DNA of 64,000 bases from Dermatemys mawii (lineage: Eukaryota > Chordata > Testudines > Dermatemydidae), in assembly GCA_007922305.1 (NCBI GenBank), contig ML677386.1, forward strand, positions 12,815,830 to 12,879,829. The letters run 5' to 3'. Positions 35,561 to 47,211 of this stretch are shown here, one piece after another (position 1 is the first letter of the stretch; each line of letters opens with the position of its first letter). The notes beneath the pieces are model-generated. The model made no database searches. It saw nothing but the letters and a program-made list of their open reading frames with translations, and was not told the DNA's origin. The translations under genes were made by a program, and so were the position numbers.

Positions 35561-38500
35561 GTATATTCTAAAGTGATAAGCTGGGTACCCTGCAGCTGTT
35601 ATTACTGAGACCAGCCATATATGCAAAGAATTTGTAATTGTGAACAGAAAATCTCAAAATCTATAGCACCAAGAATCTTTAGAATTATTAAACAAAGTCA
35701 TAAAGAACATGCTTATAGCATGGTTGAGGGAAAACACACTGATTAATGGGGCAGTCAAGAGCGAGTTCATTTGGTTTTGCAAAATTATAGCTATCACTTT
35801 GGTGTCAAACATCACCGTATGCTGCTTTCTTTGATAAAGACACACAGATGCTAACTAATCATCTTTAGCAGCAATACATTATATAAAAGTGTAACCACTT
35901 CATAATGTTTGCCTTTGTATATTGCATTTTACATAGAATAGTGGTTTAACAAAAATGTTAATTCCCATTTTTATTTGAATACAAGGGTGCAGATTCTTAA
36001 TATTCTTACTCCAGTTTCACACCAGTGTGACTCCCATGGCTTCAGCTGAGTTACACTTTTACACTGGTGGGATCAGAATCAGTCCCAGTCTGTAAAAAAC
36101 AAAAAATCCACAATCACAACAAGATTTTAATGACAGTAGGGAATAAATGCTGTTAATCTGAAGACTTTAAAACTAATTGAGGGGCACTGACATATGTAGG
36201 AGAAATGTAAAACTTTATTTTGTTATTCTTTTGATATTTTTATCAGTTTACCACTCTCCTGCGCAGGAAAGTCCTGGGAATCAATGCTCTCTCCACTTTC
36301 AGCAACCCTATACCAACATATCTCTGCTGATAGCAGTGGAGCTACTTCCTGATTTACACTGATAAAAACAATCAAGTCCCCTCAGTCTTATCCATAACTT
36401 TTTCCAGTTCTTGGGACTTCCCAGATGTCAATTAAAATGAATGAGGAGTAGGAAGGTAAAAATCCTCAGGCTATTTTAACTGATATTTTTTTCTTATGCT
36501 CTCATTAGTTTAGGGCCTGATTCTGCAACTCTTATTCACATGACCATTCCTTACTCATGTTAATAAAAATTCATGCAATTGGGCCCTTACAACATACTAG
36601 TGATGGGACAACTTCAATTGGTGTCCAGATAAATGCATCACAATTCAGCTGCATAGAGTGTCCTGATCTCAATTATCCTGAACACTTTGGCCTGTAAAAA
36701 TGGGCTGAGATACTCTTACAAGTAGATTTCCCTGATGATTTCTGGTACTTCTGCTTGGGAACAGAAATAATCTGTCCTAAGAACAGTCTTTCATGTGTTA
36801 TTTTGTCACTTTCATATCTGGTTCTTGGAGGAGCATGGCTGTTCACAGGGACATAGAAATGAGTGGAGGGGAAGGGGCAGATTTAACAAAATATTTTGAC
36901 TTTTTGACTTCAAATGATTCAATTCAGGTGCACTTTGAGAGGTATGTTAGCTGAAGTGGTTGACCCATCCACAGTGTGTCTATCTTTTTAAACAAAACTA
37001 ACTCAAGAGGAGCAATCTTTACTGAACAATTTTTTAAAATGCCCATCCTAATGACAGCCATATTTTGCTGAAGTTTTCTTTCCCTTCTCTCCATTATAGT
37101 GTGCTTCGGTGAGGTGGCAGTGCACACATCAAGTAGTCTCATTAATACTCGTTAAGTGCATTATGCCAACAAGTGGGTCAGAAGATGGAATCTTATTTAC
37201 TTTTAATATGCATGTCTTTAGAAAGAAGCATAGTAGTAGCACTAAAAACAGTGCTGAGTGAATTAGCATTACAGATTTCAGCGTTTGTATTTACTGTTTG
37301 GGTAGAATGTGAATATCTTTACAATTTCATACTAAGTACCAAAGGCATACCTGAGACATCCTATTAAACATCTGTTCTGTGAAAAGAACTGCACGTGTCT
37401 GAAATTTTTGGAAGGTTTCTTAGAAATGATCAGCCAAAACATACGATTCTTCACTCTGTATTTATTACACTTGTCTACACTGTGCTCAGGCTAGCAATTA
37501 GACACCATCTCTGAAGTCAGTAAATTATGTCCTGTAATGTCAGTGTCATTCCCGTTCAGGGCCTGCTCTTTCTTCAGTCAGTCAGTGGGAACACTTCTAT
37601 TGAATTCAAAGGGAGCAAAATCAGGAGCTCTCCCTGTATTCTATGTATTTTAAGACTAACTCAAATAGAAGATTGTTGTATTTCAACTCTGAAGTAACTG
37701 ATGCCTTACTTGGATAAAGTAATATGCTGTCATAGAGCTATACTATCACATGGCATCTTGATAACATATACAGTACCTGGTGACAAAATACAGAACAATT
37801 CTTCAAAGAACAATTGTATTGAAAGGGAAAGTTTAAATGGAAAACACATAATGCCTGCAGCAACTTTGATCCTGTCAACTTGATTTTCATAACAAGAGGG
37901 AACACAACTACTAGGATTTTCAAATACATGAGTATCCAATTTCTGTGCTGATTTTTGACAAGGTGAACTCTAACATTTATAATCTCTTACAATTGTTTTC
38001 CAAGTATGCTTATGCTCTTGGTGGGTCAAATGTCTGATGTCCCAAGATCTGTTCCTCATTTCTTTAGACAAATTTGTTACAAATAACAGTGTGGAAAATA
38101 CTCTCAGTGTTTTGAAATAGCAAATGAAAGAGATTTTGATGTTGTTGTTGCTTTTTTATAAAAAGAGTGATTTGAGGCAGATATGGTCCAGTACCATCCT
38201 GATTAATGCTGAAATGCAAAACCTATTTAACTTTGCATAATAAAATGTAGCTATTTAAATATTAGATATTGTAACAGTTTGTCTAGGTGTGGGTCATCTT
38301 TACATTAATTTATTAATTTTGTTCAGATTCAAGGTTGTACAAGGCATCATGAACCATAAGCTCAGTTTACCAGATCACACTGGAAACTACTATCTAAGAA
38401 GGATATATTATCTGAAGGTATGGTACTTCTCCTCAAAAGTATCCTATAACATCTGCCTTTATTAAATTACACCTTTGTCCCTAACCTTCCACCAGACACA

Positions 38501-38859
38501 CTTTCAGTGACAAAAACTTTCCCCTGTCTATCTGGGGGATTCTCCTCATTCTGTCCCCCTGACCTGAGGAATGTCCTCTCTGCTTCTGTATTTGTCCAAA
38601 GGGGTGCAGTGGAGAAATCTTCTGTCTTGAGAGGATTTTGGTTGGTGCCTACTCCCTCCATTTTGCAAAACTGAAAGTGAAACAGACTGCCTACTTTATC
38701 AATCAAATTGTGTCCTTAAGGACACTCAGATGATCCCTTTGATCTACTCTAGTCATGCATGGCTATCTCAGATATCCCCTTTCTTCCCTGCTCTCTCTTT
38801 GGTGTTCTTTTTGAACCTTCATGTATTTTGCCAACTTGTTTCTTTTTCAAGTATATGTA
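35561..38859. other. gene-free stretch
   Basis: AT-rich sequence. A fold-back around 36000-36090 pairs TTTCACACCAGTGTGACTCC with TTTTACACTGGTGGGATC, and another repeat is at 36516-36590 (GGGCCTGATTCTGCAACTC ... ATTGGGCCC). Small frames at 36924-37142, 37730-37939 and 38467-38706 carry no motifs. Confidence 0.4.
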
Positions 38860-39021
38860 TCATAGAATATCAGGGATGGGAAGGACCTCAGGAGGTCATC
38901 TAGTCAAATCCCCTGCTCAAAGCAGAACCAATCCCCAATTAAATCATCCAGTTTTCTTTTTTTTTGCCCCACATCCCTAAAGGCCCCCTCAAGGATTGAA
39001 CTCACAACCCTGGGTTTGTAG
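38860..39021 (-). mobile_element. tRNA-derived SINE with CR1-like tail, head-truncated
   Basis: On the minus strand the copy starts within the tRNA-like part (ACCCAGGGTTGTGAGTTCAA, which is the B-box region) and continues TCCTTGAGGGGGCC, GGATGTGGGGC, and GGTTCTGCTTTGAGCAGG. Its tail is GACTAGATGACCTCCTGAGG then CCTGATATTCTATGA, nearly the CR1 3' end. The A box present in the copy at 17366 is missing, so it is 5'-truncated. It is better preserved than the other copy. Confidence 0.88.
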
Positions 39022-39059
39022 TGATTTTGTTTCCAGCCACTGTCCTCCTTGTCATTTGA

Positions 39060-39250
39060 AGAGGCAGGCATAGTACCCAGGGGTGCTGGAATGGGGGCTG
39101 GGGGCCTTGGGGAAGGGGCAGCATTGAGATGGAGCCTTGGGGAGAAGGAGCGATGTGAGGGCAGGGACTCAGGGAGAAGGGGCAGCATGGGGGTGGAGCT
39201 TTGGGGAGAAGGGGTAGTATGGAGGGGCAGGGACATGGTTCAGACACCAG
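39060..39250. repeat. G-rich repeat fragment
   Basis: Starts AGGGGTGCTGGAATGGGGGC and repeats GGGAGAAGGGGCAGCATGGG-like words about every 30-40 bases. It resembles a turtle MITE interior with G-rich imperfect tandem units. The three overlapping open frames here are caused by composition. Confidence 0.45.
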
Positions 39251-42018
39251 TGACTCCCCACTTTTAGGGAGCTTCCATTACCGCTGTACAGTGCCCTTCA
39301 AAGTGACATGGAGATAATTGTCACATTCTGCCTCAAATACTCCAAGCCACTCCTCCAGTGTTCTCTGGTATACATGTCAATTATATTTGTTCAAGCAAGT
39401 CATTAAGGATTGAGTTGGGGGTGGGGGTGTTAGGTGAAAAATGCAAAGACATTTTGGAGCTGGTGCTAAGCATACAGAATCCCAGCTGAAACAAGTAGTC
39501 TTCACTTAGCTGCCAAATTCAGAGTTCAATATGTCCCCTACTACAATTGTCATCACCAACAGCTAGAGTGCCGTAAACAAAGATCCTTTCTCTGTATTAG
39601 GTAATAGTAATGTAATCAGCTGTCTGTTTGCCTTTACAAAGTGCCATGTTCCCTCTGCCACTTCTGCCCTCCTTTTTGTGCAAATGTTGATTCCTGGGCT
39701 GGGACTCCAAGTTTTAACTGGAGCAAATTTATGACTGAATTAACAACCCGTGAACATAGAAACATTAACTCTGCCTTTGTGACTGGTGCAAGTTTTGGTC
39801 TGCAAAGTGAACCCTGTATGTTCATACACAGAGAGTTTGGGAATTAATCTATTCATTCAATCTCAATGGATCTTAATCTCCAAAAGAAATTCCCCCCTCC
39901 CCCAACAATGTGCCTAGCAGTGTCGTTTTTAGTAAGCTGTGGGCAACCTTCCACCCAACTTCCCTTTGATGTCTGCAGGAGGACGCACTTTGTACCCTCT
40001 TGTTCTGCAGCTGGGACTGAATGGCTCTCACTGCACTTCCTCCATCATCACCAGCATGCTGTTGTTAGGATCCTGTTTGGGAAGATTCCATAGCTAATGC
40101 TACAGAGATTATATGGAGTCTGTTAGCCCCTGCATAGCCAGGGATGTTTCTCAGCTCCTGCTGTACTATGCAGTAGAAGGAACAGACACATCTTGACATC
40201 CAGAAGATTCTTCTTAAGTAGTGAGGGGAAGAACCAACCCTCTTGAAGCAGCCACCCTACTTTACTGTACAGGTGCAGCCATTTTGTAACCATGAAGATG
40301 CAGTGGCAGTGTTGTGGCAGACACTAGCCCCAGGAGCACAGTAGCTGAGTTTGTATTTAAAGCTGCCCAAAGAATGCAAACCCCTTCCAATGAAAAATGT
40401 CATGGTTTGGGAAAACTGTTCATCCTGAACCAGGATGTTTGTTTGTGAGGCAAGATTTCAAGGGAAATTCTGTTTCAGAAGAACTGAAATGGGTTATTTT
40501 GGCTTCCCATCTGTCCCTCTATAGAGACAGAATGCTCAGCCGCTCAGCTTTTCCACACAGCTCTGAGAGCAGAGAGGCAAGGCAGAGTGCCCCGTGCTCT
40601 CCACCTCACACCCCTTTAGGAAAGCTTTTGTCAATGTCATGGGCAGAAAACGAAACTGACAAGAACTTTTGACCTGTGCAGCTGGGAGCTGCCATTCTGA
40701 TTTATCTGAAGGAAAAATGGAACATTTTCAGCAAACCTGAAATTTTCTTATGGCAAATTTCAGATTTGATGAAAGCACCTTTATTGGTCAGAAAATCATT
40801 TCTATGAAAAAATCTCAACCGTGTCTATTTGTACTTGCTATTGCCTGAATAGGTTTCTACCAATTTGATCCAAGATCTCAAGAGAAGAGCTTTTGATGCA
40901 ATGAAAACTGAATTAATCCAAACCCTAACTTATCACTCATCGCTAGTAAGCACTAGTAAGTTGCTGTTATCTGACAAAAACATGAACTTCTGGCTTTAAA
41001 AGTCGAGGAACTATACATCCTTTAGAGTTTTATATTATTTAGATAATAAAACAGGTTTTAATTGCTGTAATGAAAATGCAGGTTAAAGCTATTTCTTCTT
41101 TAGCTCACTTTCTGGTATACGTCTCAATTACATTTGTTCAAACAGGTTATTAAGTATGGGGGAGGGGACAGAGAAAGAGTGTTGAGGAAATTTAGATTTA
41201 AAAAGAATACTATGTGCCGTCTCTGCTACGGAGACAGAAGACAAAATCAGCGATTGAGGAGCTTCCATTGCAGGATCCACAAGGAGTTTGTGAGCTGGAA
41301 TTTCAAAGAAAATATTACTAGACTCTGGTTTCTTTAGAACTCCAGCTGCTGAGCTCTAAAATCTACAATTTTATTCCTTGCTGAGCTGTATGTCCAGTAA
41401 TGATAAGGCTGGCTCACAGAGTGAAAATTTTCCGCAACTTTCTGTGCAAATTTAAAGTACCTTAATTTCAGACGGGTCAGCTGCAATCATTTCAAAGCAT
41501 GTCCTCCCTTGTCCCTCCTGCAGCTAAAATATATAGATAAGAAGTGCAATGGCAAAGAATGAAATGTCTGTGAAATTCTCAAACTGATATAGCTTGACCA
41601 TCTTTATTTACAATGAAGTGTAAATAAATTTACAATGAAGTGTAAATAAAGGTGGTCAAAGGTGGTGAGGTTCAGATCTGGCGAAGGACAAGGATTCAGA
41701 GTTCAAATGAATGCCCAAACTGACTTCTGTTCAAAGCCAGGAGGTCTGCTGTTTGAAGGCATCAAAATCTTCCAAGCTGTTGTTGCTAGATTTCTACCCA
41801 GATCAATCATTTTAGAGAGACTTCAACTGAACCAGATCCAAATACTGGCATCTTCTAATTTTACATATGACCTGAGTCAAAACCATCAGGATGATTTTGG
41901 ATCTACGGATTCAAATCTTCACAAATGCCCACACTAATTTGGGAAAAGGAAACACACTGTTGGATTTGTGATTCCACTTGGGCCTGGTCTCTAAATTTAA
42001 GATATTTTAATAATTAAA
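39251..42018. other. gene-free stretch with short duplicated segments
   Basis: No gene is supported. Contains two related ~50-base segments (39363-39412 and 41112-41160), an A/T-rich 'GAAATTTTC' repeat at 40690-40830, and a 22-bp tandem duplication at 41607-41650. Confidence 0.4.
41607..41650. repeat. 22-bp tandem duplication, self-complementary
   Basis: TTTACAATGAAGTGTAAATA plus AA occurs twice head to tail at 41607-41628 and 41629-41650. TTTACA and TGTAAA within each unit are complementary, so the array can fold. Confidence 0.9.
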
Positions 42019-42089
42019 GGCCTGTTCCAAATCCCATTAAAGTCAATAGAATAACTCTCAATGACTTCACTGGGCATTGGATCAGGCCC
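42019..42089. repeat. 71-bp fold-back repeat
   Basis: GGCCTGTTCCAAATCCCATT pairs with CTGGGCATTGGATCAGGCC. The centre carries AAGTCAATAG and ATGACTTCAC. Member of the short palindromic family common in this window. Confidence 0.75.
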
Positions 42090-42880
42090 TAAACATAGTG
42101 ATACTGGACTCCACAAAGTACTTTTAGTGGAGACCATAGAAACACTGTGTCATTAAGTATGTCACAAAGTCCTCAAGAAGCAATGACATCATTGAGTAGT
42201 AATAAAAATGCCAGGAACATTTATCATTTGAAGCCAATGTTTATTTAACTGTTGAAAAGTAGGGTTACTTACTCTAAATTCTGTCAATACTAATTACTGG
42301 AAGACATTTAAATTACCATTTAAAAACAGGCTGGAGAACAGTTTGAGCTACATAGAAGAAAGAGAGAGAAACAGAGAGAGCGTCTTGGCATAAGAGATAG
42401 TTGCTAAGACGCTGCCAGGATAACAAGTCTTGCTTTGTTTGTATTTGTTTGCTTTTTATCCTGTCATTCAAAAAAACCCTACTAAAGTAGTCTCATTATT
42501 AACAAAATGTTTATTGAGGTTGCTATTGTCACAAGAAAATACACAAACACATATTTGTTTTTTAAAGTTGTTTTGTTTAATTCATTTATTTCACATTTCA
42601 TATACTATTTAAAGAGCAGACTGAAAAAGATATGGTGATAAACATTGCCTAGTTACAGGTTATATTTCACACCTAAAACTTGGACCAGAATTCAGGGACA
42701 TTCTGAGTAACCTGGGTCAAGTCTTGAGTGGTCCCCTTTCTACTCTATGATGATTTTCTTTGAAACAGTACAAAAATGGTATTCTTTGGTAGGTTTTATT
42801 TTGATGAGTTTTACTTTGAGATCAAACTTAGATCAAAAATGTACATGACATGTATTCAAGCATCTCCTTCATCATCATGA
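42090..42880. other. no feature seen
   Basis: AT-rich sequence with no supported exon, RNA gene or repeat. Confidence 0.35.
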
Positions 42881-44200
42881 CCCACCCTGTCCTCTCTTTG
42901 ATCTTCAGCCCATCTATGTCCGTGTCTTCTCTGCCACTCTTAGCCCCCTCCTTTTTCTCTCCCTGACTCTGGGTTTTTTTACCTTCTTTCTCCTGATGAA
43001 AAGTCCACCCTTCCAATCCCCAAAGCTAGCTCATTCCCCACATTTGCTTCTTCTACCTGCATGCCACTGAAGCTTTCCAGAGAACTTCCTATAATCACAT
43101 GGACTCCCACCACCTGCAAGAGTATTCTCCTCTCCTAAGGCCATAGGTCCCCAAACTGTGGGGTGAGCGCCCCCCATGGGTATGTGGAGGAATGTTCAGA
43201 GGCACTGCTGGAGCCTGGGTCAGCCACATGGGGATGGGGTATGGAGCGCCACCTACCTCTGCTCCTAGCCCTGGCCCTGATGCTGACTCTTGCAGCCAAC
43301 CCCACACCCAGGGCTCCACTCCTGACCCCATGCCTGGGGTCCCGGCTGCTGGCCCTGCGCTTCACTCCCAGCTTCGCACCCAGGCCCCGGCTGTCAACTC
43401 CCGGCCTTAGCTCCACTCCTGGCTCCACGCCTGCTCCCAGCTGTGGCTTCAGCCTCAGCCCCCTTGCCCCTGTATGTGCCCCCTCTGCCCAGAAATGCAG
43501 CCCCAATCCTGGCCCTGGCTCGGGGAGGAGTGGTGGACAGGAGTAAGGAGGGACACAAAGTAAAAAGTTTGGGGACCACTGCCTTAGGCTCTGCCATATT
43601 CCCTATCAGACAACACTGTTTATCTGGCCTCATTTACTTCCCTGACCACAACCTCAGTACTGACTGAGAGTCCCTCTCAAAAACTGCCCTTCTCTTGCCT
43701 AAAGCCCTTGCTTCTATGACCTGGTACAAAATGCATTGACTTCTACAGAGAAAAGATCAGGAAGATCTGCCTTGACCTTCCTTCTCTCCTTCCCCTCTTT
43801 TCTTCAGTACAGTCTTATTCCCATCACTGATGCTGGGGCTCAGTGCCCATTTGCTCTCTATCTCCAATGTCTCCACATGCCACCTGCATTCTCTAAAGTC
43901 CAGCTTCCATTTTCCAACTCCACTGAAACTGCTCTCACCAAGGTTTCTAAAGATCTTTTGCTGGGTAAATCTCAGGGCCTTTGCTTCATCCTCATTTTCC
44001 TGAACCTCTCTGCCATTTCTGACTGTTGCTCACTCCCTCCTTGAAATCTTGTCCTCTCTTGACTTTTGTGCCTCAGTCTTCTCCTTGTTCTTCTCTTATC
44101 ATTACTTCTATGATCATTCATTCATTCATAGTCTTATTCAGTGGCTACTCCTCCTCCCCTCTCCCAGGAATAGTATGGTCCCAAGAATCATAATGAATGG
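42881..44200 (+). pseudogene. L2/CR1-group LINE RT remnant, split by a MITE
   Basis: Pyrimidine-rich sequence surrounds a recognisable RT block. In the frame starting at 43736, residues 61-95 (about 43916-44020) read NSTETALTKVSKDLLLG and then FILIFLNLSAISD. The family reads roughly 'HSTETALLKV.NDLLLA...LLDLSAAFDTVDH', so the first catalytic aspartate of motif A has become asparagine. Downstream, SLFFSYHYFYDHSF (about 44085-44125) matches the 'WFSSYLSDRSF' block. The sequence on the two sides of the 43142-43581 MITE has the same pyrimidine-rich character, but the left part is not proven to belong to the same LINE. A matching LINE 3' end follows at 44322. Confidence 0.65.
43142..43581. mobile_element. 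hAT-type MITE, 440 bp, GC-rich
   Basis: It starts CATAGGTCCCCAAACTGTGG and ends AAAGTTTGGGGACCACTG; the opposite-strand reading of the end is CAGTGGTCCCCAAACTTT. Target duplications are CCTAAGGC (43134-43141) and CCTTAGGC (43582-43589), 7 of 8 matching. The interior is GC-rich with many proline/glycine/alanine-coding frames on both strands. These overlap in several frames and are not genes. Confidence 0.92.
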
Positions 44201-44321
44201 AACAAAATACTATTTAAAATTCTTTAAATATACATGAACCAAGAGCTTGTTTTGCCATTATATAAAATGTGTATAATCTTTATTAAAATGGTACATATTT
44301 TTCCCCACCCTATATATGTTG

Positions 44322-44445
44322 CTTGTCTCCTTAGACTGCAAACTCTTCACCCAAAGGACTATATGTGTCCTGTGATTTCTCTGTCTGTGTTCAGTGCCTA
44401 GCACACAGTGAGCACTACCAGACTACAAACAATAATAGTTAAGAT
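44322..44445 (+). mobile_element. L2/CR1-like LINE 3' end
   Basis: CTTAGACTGCAAACTCTTCA, then TCTGTGTTCAGTGCCTAGCA and AGACTACAAACAATAATAG: the same word order as at 2650-2768, ending in an A/T-rich tail. It is probably the 3' end of the LINE remnant at 42881-44200, with diverged sequence between. Confidence 0.65.
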
Positions 44446-44885
44446 GTTGAAATTTACTTGGCATGTTGCAATCATCCTTAAGAACCTGGGGTTTACAGAA
44501 TCAAACAGACTTGCAGCAATGAGGTTTTTAAAAAAATCGCTGAACTCGCTAATGCTTTTGAAAATAACCTATGTTCATATAACTTCAGTACCAAATAGCT
44601 TTGAAAATGAGTGTACTGAATAACAATAACCACGTGACAGTTTGTTGACCCTAAGCAAGTCAATTATAATCGGAGACCTCTGATTGCAACATTATTTTGT
44701 ATAGAAAGGAACTGATTTCCCTTATATTAGTTATGCAAATACCATGAAAACAGAATTTGTTTTGAATCATATCATTATAGAATATAAGGTTTTATCATGT
44801 CTTTTAGGCACAGTGCCACAGTGAAATCACTAGAAATGCACATAATACCAGCTGAATTTCCCAGAGAGGAAGGATGGTCTCATGC
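44446..44885. other. no feature seen
   Basis: AT-rich sequence without a supported feature. A 71-codon plus frame at 44408-44623 has no motif. Confidence 0.35.
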
Positions 44886-45085
44886 TGTCACAACAATGAT
44901 CTGGGATGCAGGAGATCTCAATCTCTCATTCTGCTACAGACTTCCATAAGGCACATCGATCTCTCTCTTCTGTTTTTCATCTGTAAAAGCAGACAACATT
45001 TCCTTGCCTAAACACAGGAGTTGTGAGGAAAATTCATTAATGTTTGTGAGGTGCTGAGATACTACAGTGAAGAAGGATATCTTAT
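44886..45085 (+). mobile_element. MIR-type SINE
   Basis: GGATGCAGGAGATCTCAATC, CTGCTACAGACTTCC, TTTTTCATCTGTAAAAGCAG, and GGAGTTGTGAGGAAAATTCA with TAATGTTTGTGAGGTGCTGA follow the MIR order: head, core, CATCTGTAAAA block, and 3' part with TGAGGATTAA..AAGTGCT. It is old and diverged. Confidence 0.72.
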
Positions 45086-45852
45086 TACCTAGATAGATAG
45101 CAGTTCAGGCACAGCGGTACCCCGAAGATAGTGCAACATGTGCTCTGCTTTGGGTGCAAAGGGAGGGGCACGGTGGTTCTGTCTCCTCTCTGCCCCCTAA
45201 GGGTGGTTACAACATATGCGAACCCTTCCACTCAGGCCAGTTCAGTGATTGGATTCTCTCTGGCCCCTTTGAGAGACTGCAGTGGGGGAAATACTGTGTG
45301 CACTCATCCAAGGGCAGGACATGATCTAGCCTATAAAAATAACCATTTGGCTCAAATTTTCCTATTCTTTTCCTATACTTACCTGATAAATAAATAACCA
45401 CATTTTGTTATTGCGAATTCTTGATGAAGGGAGTTGCCTGACACAGTCAGGATTTTATTTTTTTTATGTGCATCTTTGGCCACAGCAAGCTGCCGATCTG
45501 TGGCAGACTTGAGCAATAGATACTCAAAACCCTTGGCATTTTTACTGAAACAACTTTTAAATAACAGCATTTTTAGAGAATGTGAAACTGCAGACTTACA
45601 AGGTTCGAATAGTTACTTTGTTACTTTGTTACCCAGACAGACTCAATCTAGTGCACACTGCTTGACACAAATAAAGGGCCTAGTCAAATCTACTCAAAGG
45701 CTGCATTAACAATTTCACTGTTGTGTTGTAGAGGTAGTTTTCCAAATTCTCCCTTATTATTTACCTCTAGTCCTTCTATTCCCAAAGACTAGCCTTCCAA
45801 CCAAGGTGAGATGATGAAAGTTGTCAGCAGAGCCCATCAATTTGCACTACTG
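45086..45852. other. no feature seen
   Basis: Opposing small frames at 45131-45401 and 45379-45709 carry no motifs. TTACTTTG is repeated at 45612-45628. Nothing else is supported. Confidence 0.35.
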
Positions 45853-46290
45853 CAGTGGTTCTCAACTCATTTCAGCTCACAGACCACCAGCCCAATCAAA
45901 AAATGTTCATGGACTACCTCATTTATTTTATTTATTTGTTTGTTTGTTTGTTTGTTTGTTTATGTTGAGATATGATTAAAAATTGCAGACACATTTTGGT
46001 TTGAAATTTATTTCTCACTGACAAGCTTTTCAGTGTTTGAAGTGGTACTTGATAATGCACAACGAATATCACTTTCCACTGCTTGGAGTTAATGTGCAAC
46101 AAACACGAAAATCCCGCTTCCTATATTGTTGCATAGAAAGTTGCACAGGCCAAAAAGCTCATACCATTGTAGAGCAACTTGTGCTCCCCTGTGCAAAACA
46201 GATGGTGCAGCTAGTTCTTGGAGAGGAAGCAGCAAGGAAGCTGACTGATATATCTGTTTCTAATGACACAATATCGAGACGGTAGAGTGC
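45853..46290 (+). pseudogene. hAT transposase fragment (ZBED/Charlie-like), internally deleted
   Basis: The hAT-type end CAGTGGTTCTCAAC at 45853 is followed by non-coding sequence (ACCACCAGCCCAATC, a (TTTG)n run at 45935-45960). Then an open frame at 46037-46285 has residues HTIVEQLVLPCAKQMVQLV and LGEEAARKLTDIS, NDTISRR. The ZBED5/SCAND3-like family has 'K.HTIGE.L.LPA.KDMV...LGE..AKKL..IPLSNDT(V/I)SRRI' here. The usual start of the transposase, with the BED finger, is missing between terminus and fragment, and the frame stops directly after SRR. The 3' end of the element was not found. Confidence 0.8.
45935..45960. repeat. (TTTG)n microsatellite
   Basis: Six to seven TTTG units inside the hAT remnant, read directly. 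Confidence 0.93.
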
Positions 46291-46295
46291 ATGTC

Positions 46296-46485
46296 CAGAA
46301 GCAGAAACTTAGGTGCCTTGGGAACTTTTACCCTGAAAATTTAGTCACTGAATGAGCTTAGGCACCTACAGGGTTAGGCAGCTAAGCGGGGGGTTTTGTG
46401 GATTACAGTGGAACCTAAAACTGGAAGTTAGGGGTGCCTACATCTGGGATTTAGAAACCTAAGCACCTTTGTGGAGTGGGCCTTA
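46296..46485 (+). repeat. 'TAGGTGCCT' dispersed repeat, copy 1
   Basis: ACTTAGGTGCCTTGGGAAC, TTTTACCCTGAAAATTTAG, GAGCTTAGGCACCTACAGG, then AAGTTAGGGGTGCCTACATC and GCACCTTTGTGGAGTGGGCC. The first ~95 bases match, in reverse complement, 47925-48010. Internal TAGGTGCCT/AGGCACCTA words allow fold-back. Confidence 0.72.
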
Positions 46486-47073
46486 CCCCCCAGGTCACAT
46501 TTATATTATCCCTTTCCTTGTGTACTTTGAAGGACCTTAAATAATTGACAGTCACTCAAGAGTAATTAAGTCTAAATTAACAAATGCATGGTTAGATCCA
46601 CACAGGCTAATTGATTTCAGTTCACTCTGTGTATCCATTAGATAAAATTATTGCAAAATTGGCCCTCAAATTAAGTCAACTTTGTACAGACTCAGGCAAT
46701 TAGGCAGCATCTGTCTCTTCAGCTCATAAAAATGTGAAAATGCAACATTTATTTCTGTCACCAGATCTTGAGTTTTACCTGGGAAACAATTTTTGCAGAA
46801 TACATATTTAAGGTTCATTGGGAGTTGAGTATCTGGTAAATATGTATGTTTCCCATGTCCTTAAAACACAAATATATGAATTAAGGACCTAATCTTGAGA
46901 GGTGCAAGGCACCCAAAACTCCCATTTAAATCGACAGATGTTGAGGATGCTCAGGGAGGGATTTTAGTTTTACCCAAACATTCTGGCTTTGGATTTTGAT
47001 TTGGGGCAATGTTTGGGACAGTTTATTTAGTCAGAGCTTATTTGCCCATCCTATTTAGTCAACTGGCCTAGAT
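46486..47073. other. no feature seen
   Basis: AT-rich sequence. A short TTTGGAT-rich piece near 46975-47010 may be a repeat scrap. No gene is supported. Confidence 0.35.
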
Positions 47074-47123
47074 GTGAGACAGAGCAATATTCTCCAATGC
47101 CCTTTGTTTGTACCATCTCTGGA

Positions 47124-47211
47124 GACATATGGCACTTCAGCTTTATACTTTTGGCACATATTTTACACGTATTTTACGCTTTACACATATGGCACTTCAG
47201 CTTTACACTTT
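47124..47211. repeat. 60-bp-spaced direct repeat
   Basis: ACATATGGCACTTCAGCTTT and the following AYACTTTT occur at 47125-47152 and 47185-47212. The 60-base period and the TTTTACACGTATTTTACGC filler suggest a local tandem duplication. It sits in the 165-codon frame 47074-47571, which has no motif and is rejected as a gene. Confidence 0.8.

Noticed and set aside
43135..43633. Overlapping 70-127 codon frames on both strands
   Set aside because: All lie in or across the ends of a GC-rich hAT MITE (43142-43581) with clear terminal repeats and target duplications.
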